Positions 8,900 through 20,638 of a DNA stretch of 64,000 nt are shown piece by piece (positions within the stretch are counted from its first letter, which is position 1; each line of letters starts with the position of its first letter). The translations under genes were made by a program, and so were the position numbers. The stretch spans positions 2,666,754 through 2,730,753 of the forward strand of contig JAJEKV010000051.1 in the NCBI GenBank assembly GCA_021234155.1, written 5' to 3'. The notes under the pieces were generated by a model. That model ran no database searches. It was not told where the DNA came from and saw only the letters and a list, made by a program, of their open reading frames with translations. The stretch is from Isoetes taiwanensis. Its lineage: Eukaryota > Streptophyta > Lycopodiopsida > Isoetales > Isoetaceae.

Positions 8900-10972
8900 A
8901 TGGACATGGCTTCTACTGCAGATGCGTGTCAACATTCTTCCAAGCCTAAGAATGGCTATTTATCATGTGAATCAGACTCTAGTGCAGCACGAAGGCGAAG
9001 GATGGAAATTCGGCGTATCAAGCTTGTAGCCAGTTCTGATAGTTCTTTTGAACCTGTTTCGAAGCGGTCACGGGCTTTGGATGGCTCTTACATCATTCAC
9101 GACAGGTGTGTGGACTCAACAGGCATTGATGTTTCAGTTAGCTGTTCCAGTGCCTTGACAGCTGCAAAGAGGTTATGGTTTATACATGCTTGTGCATATA
9201 TGGAACAGGAGGCTACCTTAGCAGCAAAGATAGCAAGTTTGAAACCCAAAGATATTACGGATAAGGGTGTTACAGATGCGAGCTTAAGTATACAATGTAC
9301 AAACAGTAAAAGGGCAATTGATTTGAACATTGTAGGTGCTAGTGAAGTCAAGATTGGATTGAGTGCATCTCCTACTGGCACAGTCCTATCATTGAGTTGT
9401 GGAAATGTTTCTGTTGATACAAATACTACTGAATCATCAAAGCAAAGTGTTAATACATTTAAAGATTCAATTAAAGATTCTCTGCCGCTAGTCAATGAAG
9501 GTTCCCCGTCTGTCAAAAAAGACAGCATTGAGGTTCCAAAATATTCTCAAGCTATAGCTTCAGCAAGTTATAAAGGGAGTCAGTGCCCGCCACCACATGG
9601 AGTGTTGTCAATATGTGGAAGAAGAAGGGCCATGGAAGATGCTCTCACTGCCATGCCATCTCTACTTTTCATGCCAAGTTCGATACTGGAAGGGAATGCT
9701 GGCTTTCCAAAGCTTCCATTGCCTCTACACTTCTTTGGCGTCTATGATGGGCATGGAGGATCTGAGGTAAAATACAATTTTGTTTTTGCAACTTCACTTG
9801 CAGTGATATTGACAAACCCGTAACGTTTCAGGTTTCTTTGTTTTGTAAGAATGAGTTACATAAGGCCTTAGTAAAAGAGGTGGAATCTGTGAAGCAATGG
9901 CCATCAAGAAATGAGATCAAGGACTGGAACGTGCAATGGCAAAAAGTAATGACTGCTACTTTCCTCCAAATTGATGATGAAGTGGGGGGTGTGTGTCCTA
10001 AGGAAGTGCAGTGCCAGAGGGCTGAAGGTGATAACGCTTGTTGTGTTGAGCCAGTGGCTCCTGAAACAGTAGGAACAACAGCTGTTGTGGCTCTAGTCAG
10101 CGAGCATGACATAATTGTTGCTAATTGTGGGGATTCACGTGCTGTTCTTTCTCGTGGTGGCAAGGCCATTCCACTGTCCTCTGATCATAAGGTAGTTAAC
10201 ACAATATGCTGTGTTAATGTGTCTTTTTACTTTTATGTTTTGGTATTGAAGATGAGGTTGCATTCTGCAGCCTCAGAGAGAAGATGAAATGGCTCGAGTT
10301 GAAGCTGCTGGAGGACGAGTAATATATTGGGATGGGTATCGTGTATCAGGTTTCCTTGCAATGTCTCGAGCTATTGGTACCGCATCTGTACTTTGCCATT
10401 TGCAATTATACTTTCGGCATTTATTTAAGGAAATGCACCTCGTATTTCTGAATGGCATTAAACTATGTGACTACGGTGCAATTTATTCAATTTGAGTTTC
10501 ACTTTTAATATTATCATTTACTTGATTGATTTCTTTCTTCATTTGGGCTAATGTTCTCTTCATTGTAGGTGATCGCTTCTTAAAACCTTTTATCATAGCC
10601 GAACCAGAAGTCACATGTACTCAGCGGACAGATGAAGATGAATGCTTAATTTTGGCCAGTGATGGCCTTTGGGATGTGGTCTCTAATGAAATGGCATGCG
10701 AAGTAGCTAGAAAATGCTTTGCTAGTCGAAAATACAGTAACAATGCTAGTTCATCAGGCAATGGACATATGAATAACAAGGAGGCAGCTGAGAATACGAG
10801 CTTGCAGACTGACTCAGCAAAACCGGTTTCACCAACTGATGCAGGAACATCTACGAAGCCAGGTTCAGCAGCTGATCTAGCAGCATCGATTCTCATCAAG
10901 CTTGCCATAGCAAAAGGAAGCAGTGACAATATTAGTGTTGTAGTAATTGATTTGAGGACCTCAAAAAGTTGA
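8900..10972 (+). CDS. Clade A protein phosphatase 2C (ABI1/HAB1-like), four coding exons
   Basis: A Mg/Mn-dependent Ser/Thr phosphatase. Members of this clade hold SnRK2 kinases inactive until ABA-bound PYR/PYL receptors block them. Proposed CDS: 8900-9766, 9832-10191, 10271-10376 and 10569-10972, all with GT-AG introns and matching phases, giving 578 residues against about 430-510 in Arabidopsis relatives. Residues 1-230 form a variable Ser-rich leader with a basic stretch ([10 protein letters not shown]). The catalytic domain shows [59 protein letters not shown] and SSDNISVVV, so the metal-binding acids are present. The Trp in VIYWDGYRV matches the receptor-lock Trp of ABI1/HAB1. The ATG at 8900 is the first in frame after the acceptor. 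ATG 8906 is the alternative. Confidence 0.9.
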
Positions 10973-12204
10973 CACATTGCCAGAGTCTTTCTTGCAATTC
11001 AATTGAGTTTTCGATCATCCATCATTGCCAGGCGATTGCATCTTCTTCACCAGATGTATTTATCACTTCCGATTCAACAGGGTGCAATATTTTTCAATTC
11101 GGTAATATTGTTTCCTAGATTTCTATAAGCTTTTTGGGTGTGCAAAAGACTGCAGGCCCTTGAGCAATTTTTTAAATCAGGTATGGGTAACAAAACGGTG
11201 CCCATTTGAAGATGTGTTATTCCGAAGATGCTTTGGTAATATACAGTCTGTTTTTGTTCACTCCGTTCCAGTTTGAGATATGTTATAAAATTTGCCACTG
11301 AATGGAGAAGGCTTTCACCACGCAACAACAAAAGGTTTCCATAACTTAATGCAGAACAATGGCCAATGCAATATTTATCAAACCAATGGGGGTGCAAAGG
11401 GTGCCCATAACTTAATGCAGAAGGATGCTAATGCAAATTTATGATTAGAGAGTTCCTGTAAAAGCAATTAATGGAGAAAGAAAGATATTAATGCAAATGC
11501 CAATGCAAAAAGTTTGTGTAAACTAATGCAGAAGGATGGTAATGCAGAATGTGCGTTGTAAGAAGGTGCAATAGACAGATTCCTTGTGTGCGTAATGCGG
11601 AGGCTTATGCCAATACGGAAGACATCCAACTCCTAAAATTTCTACGTGTAAGACCGTGCGGACAGCTTCTCATGTTAGAGCAGCTGTCGCAATAAAAAGG
11701 CGAAGGACTGTGTACCTTGTTTACATGCATATGCACACATGCTTGTCTCAGCATGCATACGCACACATGGACCCCTCTCTTCTCGCATGCTCTCCCACGT
11801 CAATACCCTATTCAACCCGCACGGAAAAAGTGAGACATCAGCCCTAATGTTCTTTCTTTTTCCTCTTATACGCGTTCAAACCCCAACCCACACGTCTTTT
11901 CAGCAGCATGCCTTCAACGTAGAACATAGAATAGTGTAGCGTGTTAACTTCATCTTACTGATCAACCATGCCCGTCTATTCTTTGGGCCATGTCCTACAC
12001 CTACACTTGTGAATACAACGCATTGTACTTTACAATATAATAAAGAATTTTAACATCAAGTCCTTCTGCAGAAAATGCTCCTATGATCTTGTAGCAACAA
12101 CTAAAGTGTAGACCAATCAACTCTTGGATGCTTGAGTGTTTGAAATGGCTTAAGATAGCAAAATTGCAAAGTTACATGATTACTATTAGGAATGTGAAGA
12201 ATAC
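10973..12204. other. Intergenic DNA downstream of PP2C
   Basis: It holds the PP2C 3' UTR, then AT-rich DNA with degenerate copies of CATAACTTAATGCAGAA and ATGCAAATGC words at about 11340-11570. A run rich in alternating CATGCA/CACACA lies at 11725-11770. No gene is recognised. Confidence 0.5.
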
Positions 12205-12539
12205 AGCAAAGAGGAGCTTATGAATGCAAAACCTTGGCCACAAAACAAGATTCAATATGCACACAATATTTATACAAGTATGAGTTGAAAAGGTAAAGGT
12301 GCACGTCCCCTTTATAGGAGACACACATAGAGGTCATTCAAAGTACATAGAATAATAATAGAAGGTAATATTCAATCAAATCTTAGCACATTTAATTGAA
12401 GAATGCATAGGAGTCTCAAGAATCCTTTAGATCATGTTTATGCATGTATCAATGTCAGATTATATCCAAGAAAAAGACAATAATGGACAAAACATAGGGT
12501 TCGTGAACAAAAGTTCACCCCAACAACTCAGCATATGCC

Positions 12540-12866
12540 TCACGAGCTTGGTTGATGGTTTCCATCGTGAAGTCCTCCACTTGTCCACCCCCCTTGAACC
12601 ATAACCATGTCGAGTATGTCAGGCAACATTATTATCAACCCTAGTATTGTGTTAATGTTACTTTTCCTATGGTGCTTCCAAACCTGGACGATCTCTTCGA
12701 GAAACACCCTCATCGCACAAGGCAGCTCACAGGTCCCTAGCAATGCCCTCATTGCCTTCTCACCAATCACGTACTTCTTCAACACCTTCATCCGCTGAAG
12801 CCTCGTTTCATAGTCATCATCTTGAAGTGGACGAGGGGGTCCATGGAGGATTCCCTTCCTTCTCAT
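12540..12866 (-). CDS. Unrecognised ORF in duplication unit 1
   Basis: A 108-codon ORF, Leu/Arg-rich and probably helical, with MKVLKKYVIGEKAM and VFLEEIVQVW. No known domain is recognised. A preceding minus-strand segment (about 12960-13020) reads QIQEEMRIHEQKN up to a possible GTAAGG donor, but the phase does not fit cleanly. The paralogue in unit 2 (30269-30457) has an early stop and many amino-acid changes, so selection looks weak there. It may be an exon of a decayed gene. It shows faint, uncertain resemblance to the ORF at 40648-41091 in the spacing of Arg-Leu and hydrophobic positions. Confidence 0.25.
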   Translation of the reverse strand: MRRKGILHGPPRPLQDDDYETRLQRMKVLKKYVIGEKAMRALLGTCELPCAMRVFLEEIVQVWKHHRKSNINTILGLIIMLPDILDMVMVQGGWTSGGLHDGNHQPSS

Positions 12867-13567
12867 GCTCTCGATGGCTTCTACACCAAGCTATAGATCA
12901 GAAAACGAAGAAAATACAAGCAAGTGTATAAACTACAGAAAGTATAGCCTTACTTGTGAACACGGGTTCCATGTTTTTCTGCTCATGGATCCTCATCTCC
13001 TCCTGAATCTGGTTCAAGCGTGCACATAACTTCCATGGCCATGTATCTCAAAAACAACAAAGAAAAACTCTCACAACAATTGCAATGAAAAACTAGTTTC
13101 TCGAGGAACTATTTTAGGAACACTTACCCACTCCAAGAATCTGAGGGAGTAGCGCATGCAAAGAAAGCAAGGGAGTAGCATATGCATTGTGGCAAGGGTG
13201 TTCTGTAAATAGAAACAATGAATGCCGAGACAAACTGAGACACATTTAAAGAAATAGAGGCATCGTTTAATGTCAAATGGACGTCGTTTATCGAGGTAAT
13301 TATGTCGTTTAACGACGTGTATAATGACATGTTAGTTCTTAATGACGTCATATGGTAATTTTTAACCTTATGCTTAATTGATCATAAAGCGTGTTTTTTT
13401 TTCTGAGTTTCTTTGCTTATTTAAAAAGGATAAAGGATGCCCATTCATTACAGCTATTGGAAAAGAAAGGGTATAACTGAATATATGTAATTATATCTAT
13501 GAAGAATTGCATCACATACATCTTCCTGAGTTTTTTCTGTAGTGTACTCGTTTAAACGAAATGGGCA

Positions 13568-15344
13568 TAAACGAATGGGTCTTCTGATGATATGAAGATG
13601 CATTTTCTGCTCTTGGGATAATACTTATGGAAGCTTATGCGCATGCAAGTGTTGCAATTACTCATAATGTCAGAAATCTTAAACATGATTTTAAGTAATC
13701 CTAAAATCTCTAACATGGACTTATAGTTGTGGAGTCATAGTACCACTCCATTGCCAATGCTTTCAATGGTTATAGGAATTGAGTTTAATGGCACACGTCA
13801 TATCAAAATCTAATCTGCTATAGACATCTGCACAATCAGTTGTGATAAATTGCACAATCAGTTGTGATAAATTATTTCTACATGTAACTCTATACTTAAT
13901 ACGTCTAGAATTTGCCATGGCTGTTGTGTAATCTTCTATTATTTGGAGGCAAAAGAGATGAATTAAATGAGATTATAGGACCCAAACCTAGCTGTTTCAT
14001 GTGGCACAAGTATGGTATCCATACTCCATAGCATTTAAGGCATACGCACCACATAGGTTTCATTCTCCCTCAAATAGCAATTGAAATATTGATGGGAATG
14101 CAACTGAAATGTTTATGATACATATTGAATACTATAGTTGGCATGTGGAATCATATTAATCTAGATTCTACCAGATAATGAACATGGTCCTACATGTGAA
14201 GGTCACGTTGATTTGCATTCTATAAGATGGCTCTACAGCATCATACATGTAGAAGTCGTTATCCATCTAGGCCAGGCCATTTCTAGCAACTAAAAGCGAT
14301 ACTCATTTTCGTTTAGTACATGAAGTATTCATTGTCTGTGCTAATTCCATAGCGATCTACAGGCTTGGAGCCCTATATTACCTACTTGTTCTATTAATAG
14401 AGAGCTCGACAGTGACATTGGCATGAACAGAATGAAGAATGACTAATCTACTATAATTCAGCCTAATATCTAATTGGATTGAGAAATGAATTTCCAATTG
14501 GACAAAGAAACATGGTTTGGGATCATGATTCCAATTGATTCATTGGGATCTACTACACTTGAGGTGTATATAGATGGATTTAGACTTATATAAGATAGCA
14601 ATGACAACTGAACAACAAAGACATCAGTCCCAAGAGAGACGAAATAATTCTTTTCAGTCATGTCTCCTTTACAAGGCTGAATATATTCTGCAATTTGCAG
14701 CACGCAGATAAAATAGATACAAACTAAAAAAATAACATAATAAAATTAAATCTGCGTACTGTTATGAGCACATGTTGATATATACTACTCAGACTGCATT
14801 TAAAATCTGGTTTCCTCAAATGTGGAAGCTCGATATTCAGCTGTAGAAGAACTTGGCATCCTTTGTAATATCCTAACAAGTCCTACATGCATCGCCAAGC
14901 AGGCGTGAATAAAGACAAAAAATTCTATCTATAAACAAATTATAGACAAGCAGGTGGCTTAACCCATTTATCAATTATGAACTCTGTGTGCTTATTTGCA
15001 TGGTCCTCTTGTAAAAATAAATCATAGATCATAATAATTGGAGTCACCTAATTTGCAATTCAGTTAGATCATAATCGAACAACTAAGAGGCAGTGCAGAT
15101 AAGCACATACCTCTGGAAATATTTGCCGGAATGGATTATCCATGAAATGGTTTCTCAATTTGTCAGAAATAGTACCAGTGAAGATGAGGACTTGCAGATT
15201 TCTTTCTGTGCAGAAAACTGACACAACCCTACAGTGCATGACTTGATCTTTGTTCATAAAATAACTTCTATGCTTTCATCCTTCCTAGAGTTATTTTTAT
15301 GTTAATGTTATAACGTGTTGCATATTTTGTTTCGTTAAATTTAA
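13568..15344. other. Non-coding part of duplication unit 1
   Basis: AT-rich with no gene recognised. It contains a 21-bp tandem duplication (CACAATCAGTTGTGATAAATT, about 13830-13873). Most of this stretch (13748-15178) is missing from unit 2. Confidence 0.5.
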
Positions 15345-15640
15345 CTTTATGGCTTCAAAAGGACACGTATAGTTTCTTTTGGCCTAGAATAGAATAACCC
15401 CACTAGCCTATCCTTGCCACGTCAAAAAGCCAAATTTGTTTTCCTAAAGTTAATTTTATGGCTTCAAAAGGACACGTAGAGTAGTTTTTTTTTTCTTTTT
15501 TGGCCTAGGCTGGAATAACCCCACTAGCCTTTCCTTGCCACGTCATAAAACCAAATTTGTTTTCTAAAGGTAACTTTATGTCTTTAAAGGCATTGACGTG
15601 GAGCTTCTTTTGGCCTAGGCGAAAATGGTCTTATTAGCCT
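15345..15640. repeat. About 115-bp tandem repeats, three units
   Basis: Each unit holds TTTTGGCCTAG, AATAACCCCACTAGCCT, CCTTGCCACGTCA and a TTTATGGCTTCAAAAGG-like junction. The third is more diverged. Counterparts lie at 31850-31978 and 32894-33110 in unit 2. Confidence 0.75.
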
Positions 15641-16125
15641 ACCATTGGCTACCACGAAGTCTAAGAAACGAGGAAAAAGCACACTAGAAGACTTTGGCAA
15701 GGTCAAACTTGCTAGCTATTTTGCAAGGTCAAACTACTATTATTTGATTATTGAGAAAGGCGAGATTGAGAAAGGGAATTAATATATGTAAACAGACACA
15801 TACCTCATGTAGTTTCTGGTTTTGCCATGGAAGAGAAGCCCTAGAATGTAAGAATGTTTATCATTGCTACTCACAATGGAGACTCTGGAGTGTCTGCAGA
15901 GAGTGGACTAACTTGATAGTCTGCCAGAGAAGGGCTACCGTTGCAATGGCTGTCGTGAATCTATCACGGGCTCTACCATAGCGAGAAGAACAAGAATGCA
16001 AAACTTATGAATGCAAAACTTTGGCCACGAAACAAGATTCAATATGAATACAATATTTATACAAGTACAAGTATATGTGTGCCATATTTAGGCAAAGGTT
16101 GAAAAGGTAAAGGTGCACGTCCCCA

Positions 16126-18215
16126 ATGTTTTACCTCCTGGAACGTCACCCCAGGACCTTCTGGCGAAGGGTTCTTAGAAAGCCAGTACAGCCCACAGGG
16201 AATATCACTCCCGAGCAGTGGAGGCAATACTTGCAACAGCTATACGACCCTCAGGGTGCACATGCAGCATTACCCTTGCAAGAAGGCTCAGTGCTGGAAA
16301 TCACAGATTCGGACGTGGAACAAGGCTTACAACGTCTTGCCAATGGGAAAGCCCCAGACTTGGATGGTATGCAGGTAGAATTGCTTAAGTGGGCAGGGCC
16401 GTCCATAATACCAGTGCTGACCGCCTTGTTCAACAAGGCATTACAGGAAGGCTTCCATTTGCGGTGGACCAATAGCGAGTTATTCCCATCTATAAGGCGG
16501 TGACCCACATCGCCCGACCAGTCACCGAACAATCATGGTCGGGTTCGGTGTTTGCAAAACCGCTTTTGGGATTCTCGGCGGCGGTTGGCGGTCGGGCTGA
16601 GGCGAGAGCAGAGGTGCGGGCCCTCACCCAGGCAGGATTCATACCCCGGCACTCAACCATTGACCACATTTTCACGTTGCGAACTCTGATTGAAGACAGC
16701 AGGAACCGCCGTCAGGATCTATATTGTTGCTTTGTGGATTTTGCGAAGGCATTTGACGCGTGCCCGGGAAAAACTATGGGCAAGGCGCGCAGCTTGGGGT
16801 TCTGTAGATTTGCGAGAATCGCGATTAATGCGAGGCTATATGAAAGATGCTCGGTCGGTTCGCGGCCGGACAAGCCAACCATTTGATAGTAGTATCGGGG
16901 TTCGTCGGGGATGCCCTCTCTCCCCAACATTGTTTGGGCTTTACATTGATCAATTGGAGAGAAAAACTGGCGATAATGGGGGCGATGGAGCTCACCTTCT
17001 CTATCAGATCATCGAGACGGTTAATATATGCCGATGATGTGGACCTTCTAGCTTACACACCAGCGGACATGCAACGACATCTCGATGCCACGGACACATT
17101 CCCCGCATGTTTAACCGATATGCTGCGTCAACCCGCCAAGACTAAGGTGGTTTTCATATCATCTTCACGTCACCGAGGGTCCCCTCCTTCCGGTTACCAA
17201 AGGCGAATGTGGAAGTTGCATCCACATACAAGTATTTGGGAGTGGAGTTTCCTTCTACTATGCACTGGGACACATCCATACGGCCACGAAAGTGACGTAG
17301 GTGGAAGACACTATATGCAATGCAAAACAATAGTCATAGAGCGGAATTGTATGATTGGGCCCATCGGTCACACCTATTCAAGGTCTTAGTAGAGCCCTGT
17401 CCTTTTTTACCTGGGGTGGAAGTATGGGGCCCGGTGAGTATCACTTGCTACTTGGAATGACTTGGAGCAGTCCGAAAAGCCTTCTTAGTACGAGCACTAG
17501 GGGTGAAGTCCACGTCCCATATCAAATTCTACCTGCAGAAGACAGGATTCTTGCCTCTGAGGGCTGCCCTTGATCGCCACATTGTCTATTTTCGAAGGTG
17601 GTCAATATGGGACGATGCCCGTCTCCCTAAACTAGCTTATATCATGGCAATGGGGCGCGACGCCTCAAGGCTTCTTTGGAGGAAAAAAGAGAGCTCAATG
17701 GTTGGCTAGATGGAATGTGCAGAGCACAGGGTGCATACATATGCAAACAGAGGCGGTCGTCATAGCTTGAGGCAATATCTTGGCGCTTGCTTCCTCGGCA
17801 AGCTTTGGGATGCCAATGCCCTTGAACATGTCAAGGCAAAGACACACTATCGGCGCCACATAAATCCCACATTGGAGCGAGGCCCGCAATGCTACTGCGC
17901 ACCCACTTGCCCATGAAAAGGCGGAGACTCATTGCCTCCATTCGCGGGGGCACATCATCTTCGAATTGAGGCAGAGGCAGATGGATTGGTGAGCCACGCC
18001 CGGGGTGCTCTGTCAATCTTTGCCAAATGGGAGTCATTGAGGATGAATCTCATACCCTTCAAAGTTGCCCAAAGATATGATCAAATTGGACGCTTATCCG
18101 AAGTTGGTCGCCCTGGCCAGCCATTACATGTGACATTGCGACAAAGATCCGTGATGCGGGTCTTTGGGATCATACCTTCAGGAGGTTATGGACATGCGAG
18201 ATCAGCTATGTCCTC
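16126..18215 (+). pseudogene. LINE B reverse transcriptase (ORF2 remnant)
   Basis: The fragments, in three frames, contain an RT N-terminal region (LANGKAPDLDGMQVELLKWAG, cut here at 20 residues or fewer in use: KAPDLDGMQVELLKW), the segment AGFIPRHSTIDHIFTLR, FVDFAKAFDACPG with the first catalytic Asp, GVRRGCPLSPTLFGLYIDQL, and LIYADDVDLLAYTP with the catalytic Asp pair. The GC content and arrangement match LINE A. Several frameshifts and stops disable it. The region after YADD (17200-18200) still reads as decayed thumb and C-terminal coding sequence. Confidence 0.8.
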
Positions 18216-18221
18216 GGGCAC

Positions 18222-19758
18222 TGTTGGCCGGGTCAACCTACCCCAAGCCCGACAGAGTTCTTAGGCAATGGATGACAAAATAATAATACGAATGCCAGCA
18301 AAAAATATAATTCCGTTAATTACTTACGCCAACACCACCACAACTAGGCTCATAGCTTCCGTTATACCCCTTAAGCCTAGCCGCACCGCTTCCTTTTACT
18401 CCTTGCATTAATTATTATGTGAGTGCAAACTCGTAATATTTATTATCCTTGATTTGTTTTAGCATCACATGGTCTTAGAGTAATGTTCTCCTTGTTATTT
18501 TAATTTTTATCTTTTTCTTTTATGTATGGGGAAATCAAAAGGTTTAACTTATTACTTAGGAAATTGTTGGAAAAAATATTTAGGTTAACAGGAATGCACG
18601 TTAGGTTTTCACGTTGACAATTTTGTTTAGGGCAAAAAACCTGTTTAGGAAGGCAGCGACCAGCAAATCCGGCACCTTTGGGCAATCGATTCGACTCCTT
18701 CCTCTGTCGGTTTTGTTTGTATTTTCTTCTCAGGTTAAGCAATCACCCGATAACGGTTTTCTCGCAGAATTCACAGTTAATTCGTGGGCTCCAAGGTAAG
18801 CAATCGGATCGGGCTTAGGGTATGGCAATATCTGGATGGGCGGCGGCTTCCGGATCCATGGCTGGTAACAAGGGATGGATAGGACGGCGAAAATGGCATG
18901 GCAGAATCGGCAGTGAATCCGGCAGCAGCAAACGGATATGGCAGATGATCTGGGTTTTTGCAGGCTCTATCTTCCAAGCATGGCAGTTGTATGGCAAAGG
19001 ACCAGCAATTCCGGCTTCTTACTTCTTCCTGATTTACAATTTATAGCAGAACTCCAGAGAGGATTAGAACAGAGCAGCAGCACATATGATTTTCTTTCTC
19101 TTTTATCTCTGAATTTTTATTCATTCCATTTAGATTCTTATTATAACTCAATACTCTTACAGGTTCAAGACAAATACAAAAGATGCGCAAGTATCACAAA
19201 GGATTTCCTTCAAGGTAAATCCTTGGGAAAACTTGCTGCCAATACAATCAGACAGAATTTATTTAACTTAGATTTCTTCACAACACTCACACACAATAGC
19301 ATCATCATAAACTAGAAAGGAAGACATCATGCACACGCAATGATGGACCAGAATCATACCAGGACGCTCAGGCAATCAGCAGAGAGCAGACTCGAATAGG
19401 CACAAAAAGGGTAGTTTTTTCATTCACGTTGAATTTCTCTTATACAATTCCAATAAAATCTGGACCTTTAAAAAATACAATCTTTGCCCTCCATGTGGAA
19501 AACTTCCTTTAGCTCCAAGATTTTGACACCTCATCAATCCAAAAATATGGTCTCCTCCAATCAAACTGCTTTGTGCTTTCTCCTTACCACTAAAATTCGA
19601 ATTTCTAATGGTCTTCAATAATATAAGCATCACAATCTTCAAAATAACCTTGTAACTATGCACTTTGGTCGATTTTGAGCCCATACGTCTTCATTGCAGC
19701 TTCTTTTCACACTGTTTCACTCAAAAATCAAAATTTCTGTTGTGTTGACCGCTCCACA
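18222..19758 (-). repeat. 3' LTR of the Gypsy element
   Basis: 1537 bp, matching 26619-28157 with long identical stretches broken by clustered small differences (for example near 18325, 18675, 18830 and 19235). The boundary is set by TG..CA ends and the GGCAC duplication. Confidence 0.93.
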
Positions 19759-20638
19759 TTATCCCCCCTTACTTGTATTCGACGTCTCGACGAACTTGCT
19801 TTCAAAAATCTGCTCAGTATGATAAAAGATTGGACTAGAACTTCTCATTTCTCTTAGCAAGGTAGCAACACCATTATTAACCGGGATTAAAAAACCTCGC
19901 CCTTTCGGGTGTTCGAGGAAAAACCCTGGTAATAATGATGTCACTATATCAACCTCATCCTACTTCGTGCCTATTGTGAACTTGCTGGTATGGAGACAAT
20001 GGCCAGCAATACGGGAAATGGAAAAACAATGGTAAAGAAAACAATGGTCATGGTTGGTAAGCCAACTAAAAACAGATGAACATGAAATGATGGAAAAAAT
20101 GATGCTCCTGCAGCGAAAAATAACGTTAGTAGAACATATGGCTGCTAATATGGTGAAGCTGATTGCAGCACTTTATGATTTGAATGATATGGATGAATGA
20201 AAGGCGTATGGTTTGACTAATTACGAAGAACAACCAGATGAACCTGCCATGGAACCAAAAAATTAGTAAAAACATTGCTGCCTGATGGTAAAGCTTACAT
20301 GGCAGACTTTAATGGATTGACATGGAGTGGATGAGTGTAATGTGAAATGAATTGACTAAAAATGGAGACAAGCAGGTGAACCTATCATGGAAACATAAAA
20401 GTTAGTAACAAATTCTTTGCTGGATGCGAAGTTGATTTGGCAGTCTTTATGGATTGAATGAGGTGTAAGAATGAAAAATGAGATGAATTTGAGTAATACG
20501 GAGAGCAAGCAGATGAATAATAAGAAAAATCAAATTCTTTAATTTTATTTTTTATTTATTTTTTTTTTCACTTTTTTAATAATTTTTCCCTTATTATGCT
20601 ATTATCCCCCCTTACTTGTATTCATCGCTCTCGATGAA
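19759..20638 (-). other. Gypsy 3' non-coding region with duplicated polypurine tract and internal repeats
   Basis: The polypurine tract next to the 3' LTR reads AAGGGGGGATAA on the minus strand (19759-19770). An identical 22-bp stretch including the tract recurs at 20602-20623, just after the integrase stop. The region between holds a LINE 3' hairpin (19873-19936) and degenerate ~100-bp repeats (about 20110-20510) with recurring GATGAA, CATGGAA and TTAGTAA words. Confidence 0.7.
19873..19936 (-). other. LINE 3' hairpin module, minus strand
   Basis: On the minus strand the arms ATTATTACCAGG and CCCGGTTAATAAT enclose CCTCG/CGAGG and a CCCGAAAGGG tip. This is the same architecture as the LINE A and B 3' ends. 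The terminal tail is missing, so it is an internal fragment carried in the Gypsy element. Confidence 0.55.

Larger units (their letters stand above)
12205..15985. repeat. Tandem segmental duplication, unit 1 (compact)
   Basis: Starts at CTTATGAATGCAAAAC and ends at CTACCATAGCGAGA. The same succession of sequence returns from about 15992 to 39577 in the same orientation, with large insertions. Unit 1 carries empty sites for those insertions: LINE B at 12310/12311, the Helitron at 12347/12348, the hAT MITE at 13560-13567 and the ORF1-only LINE at 15474-15478. About 1.4 kb (13748-15178) is absent from unit 2. Confidence 0.88.

Noticed and set aside
9097..9528. 143-codon minus-strand ORF
   Set aside because: It is antisense to PP2C exon 1, which has clear phosphatase context. 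It shows no motif.
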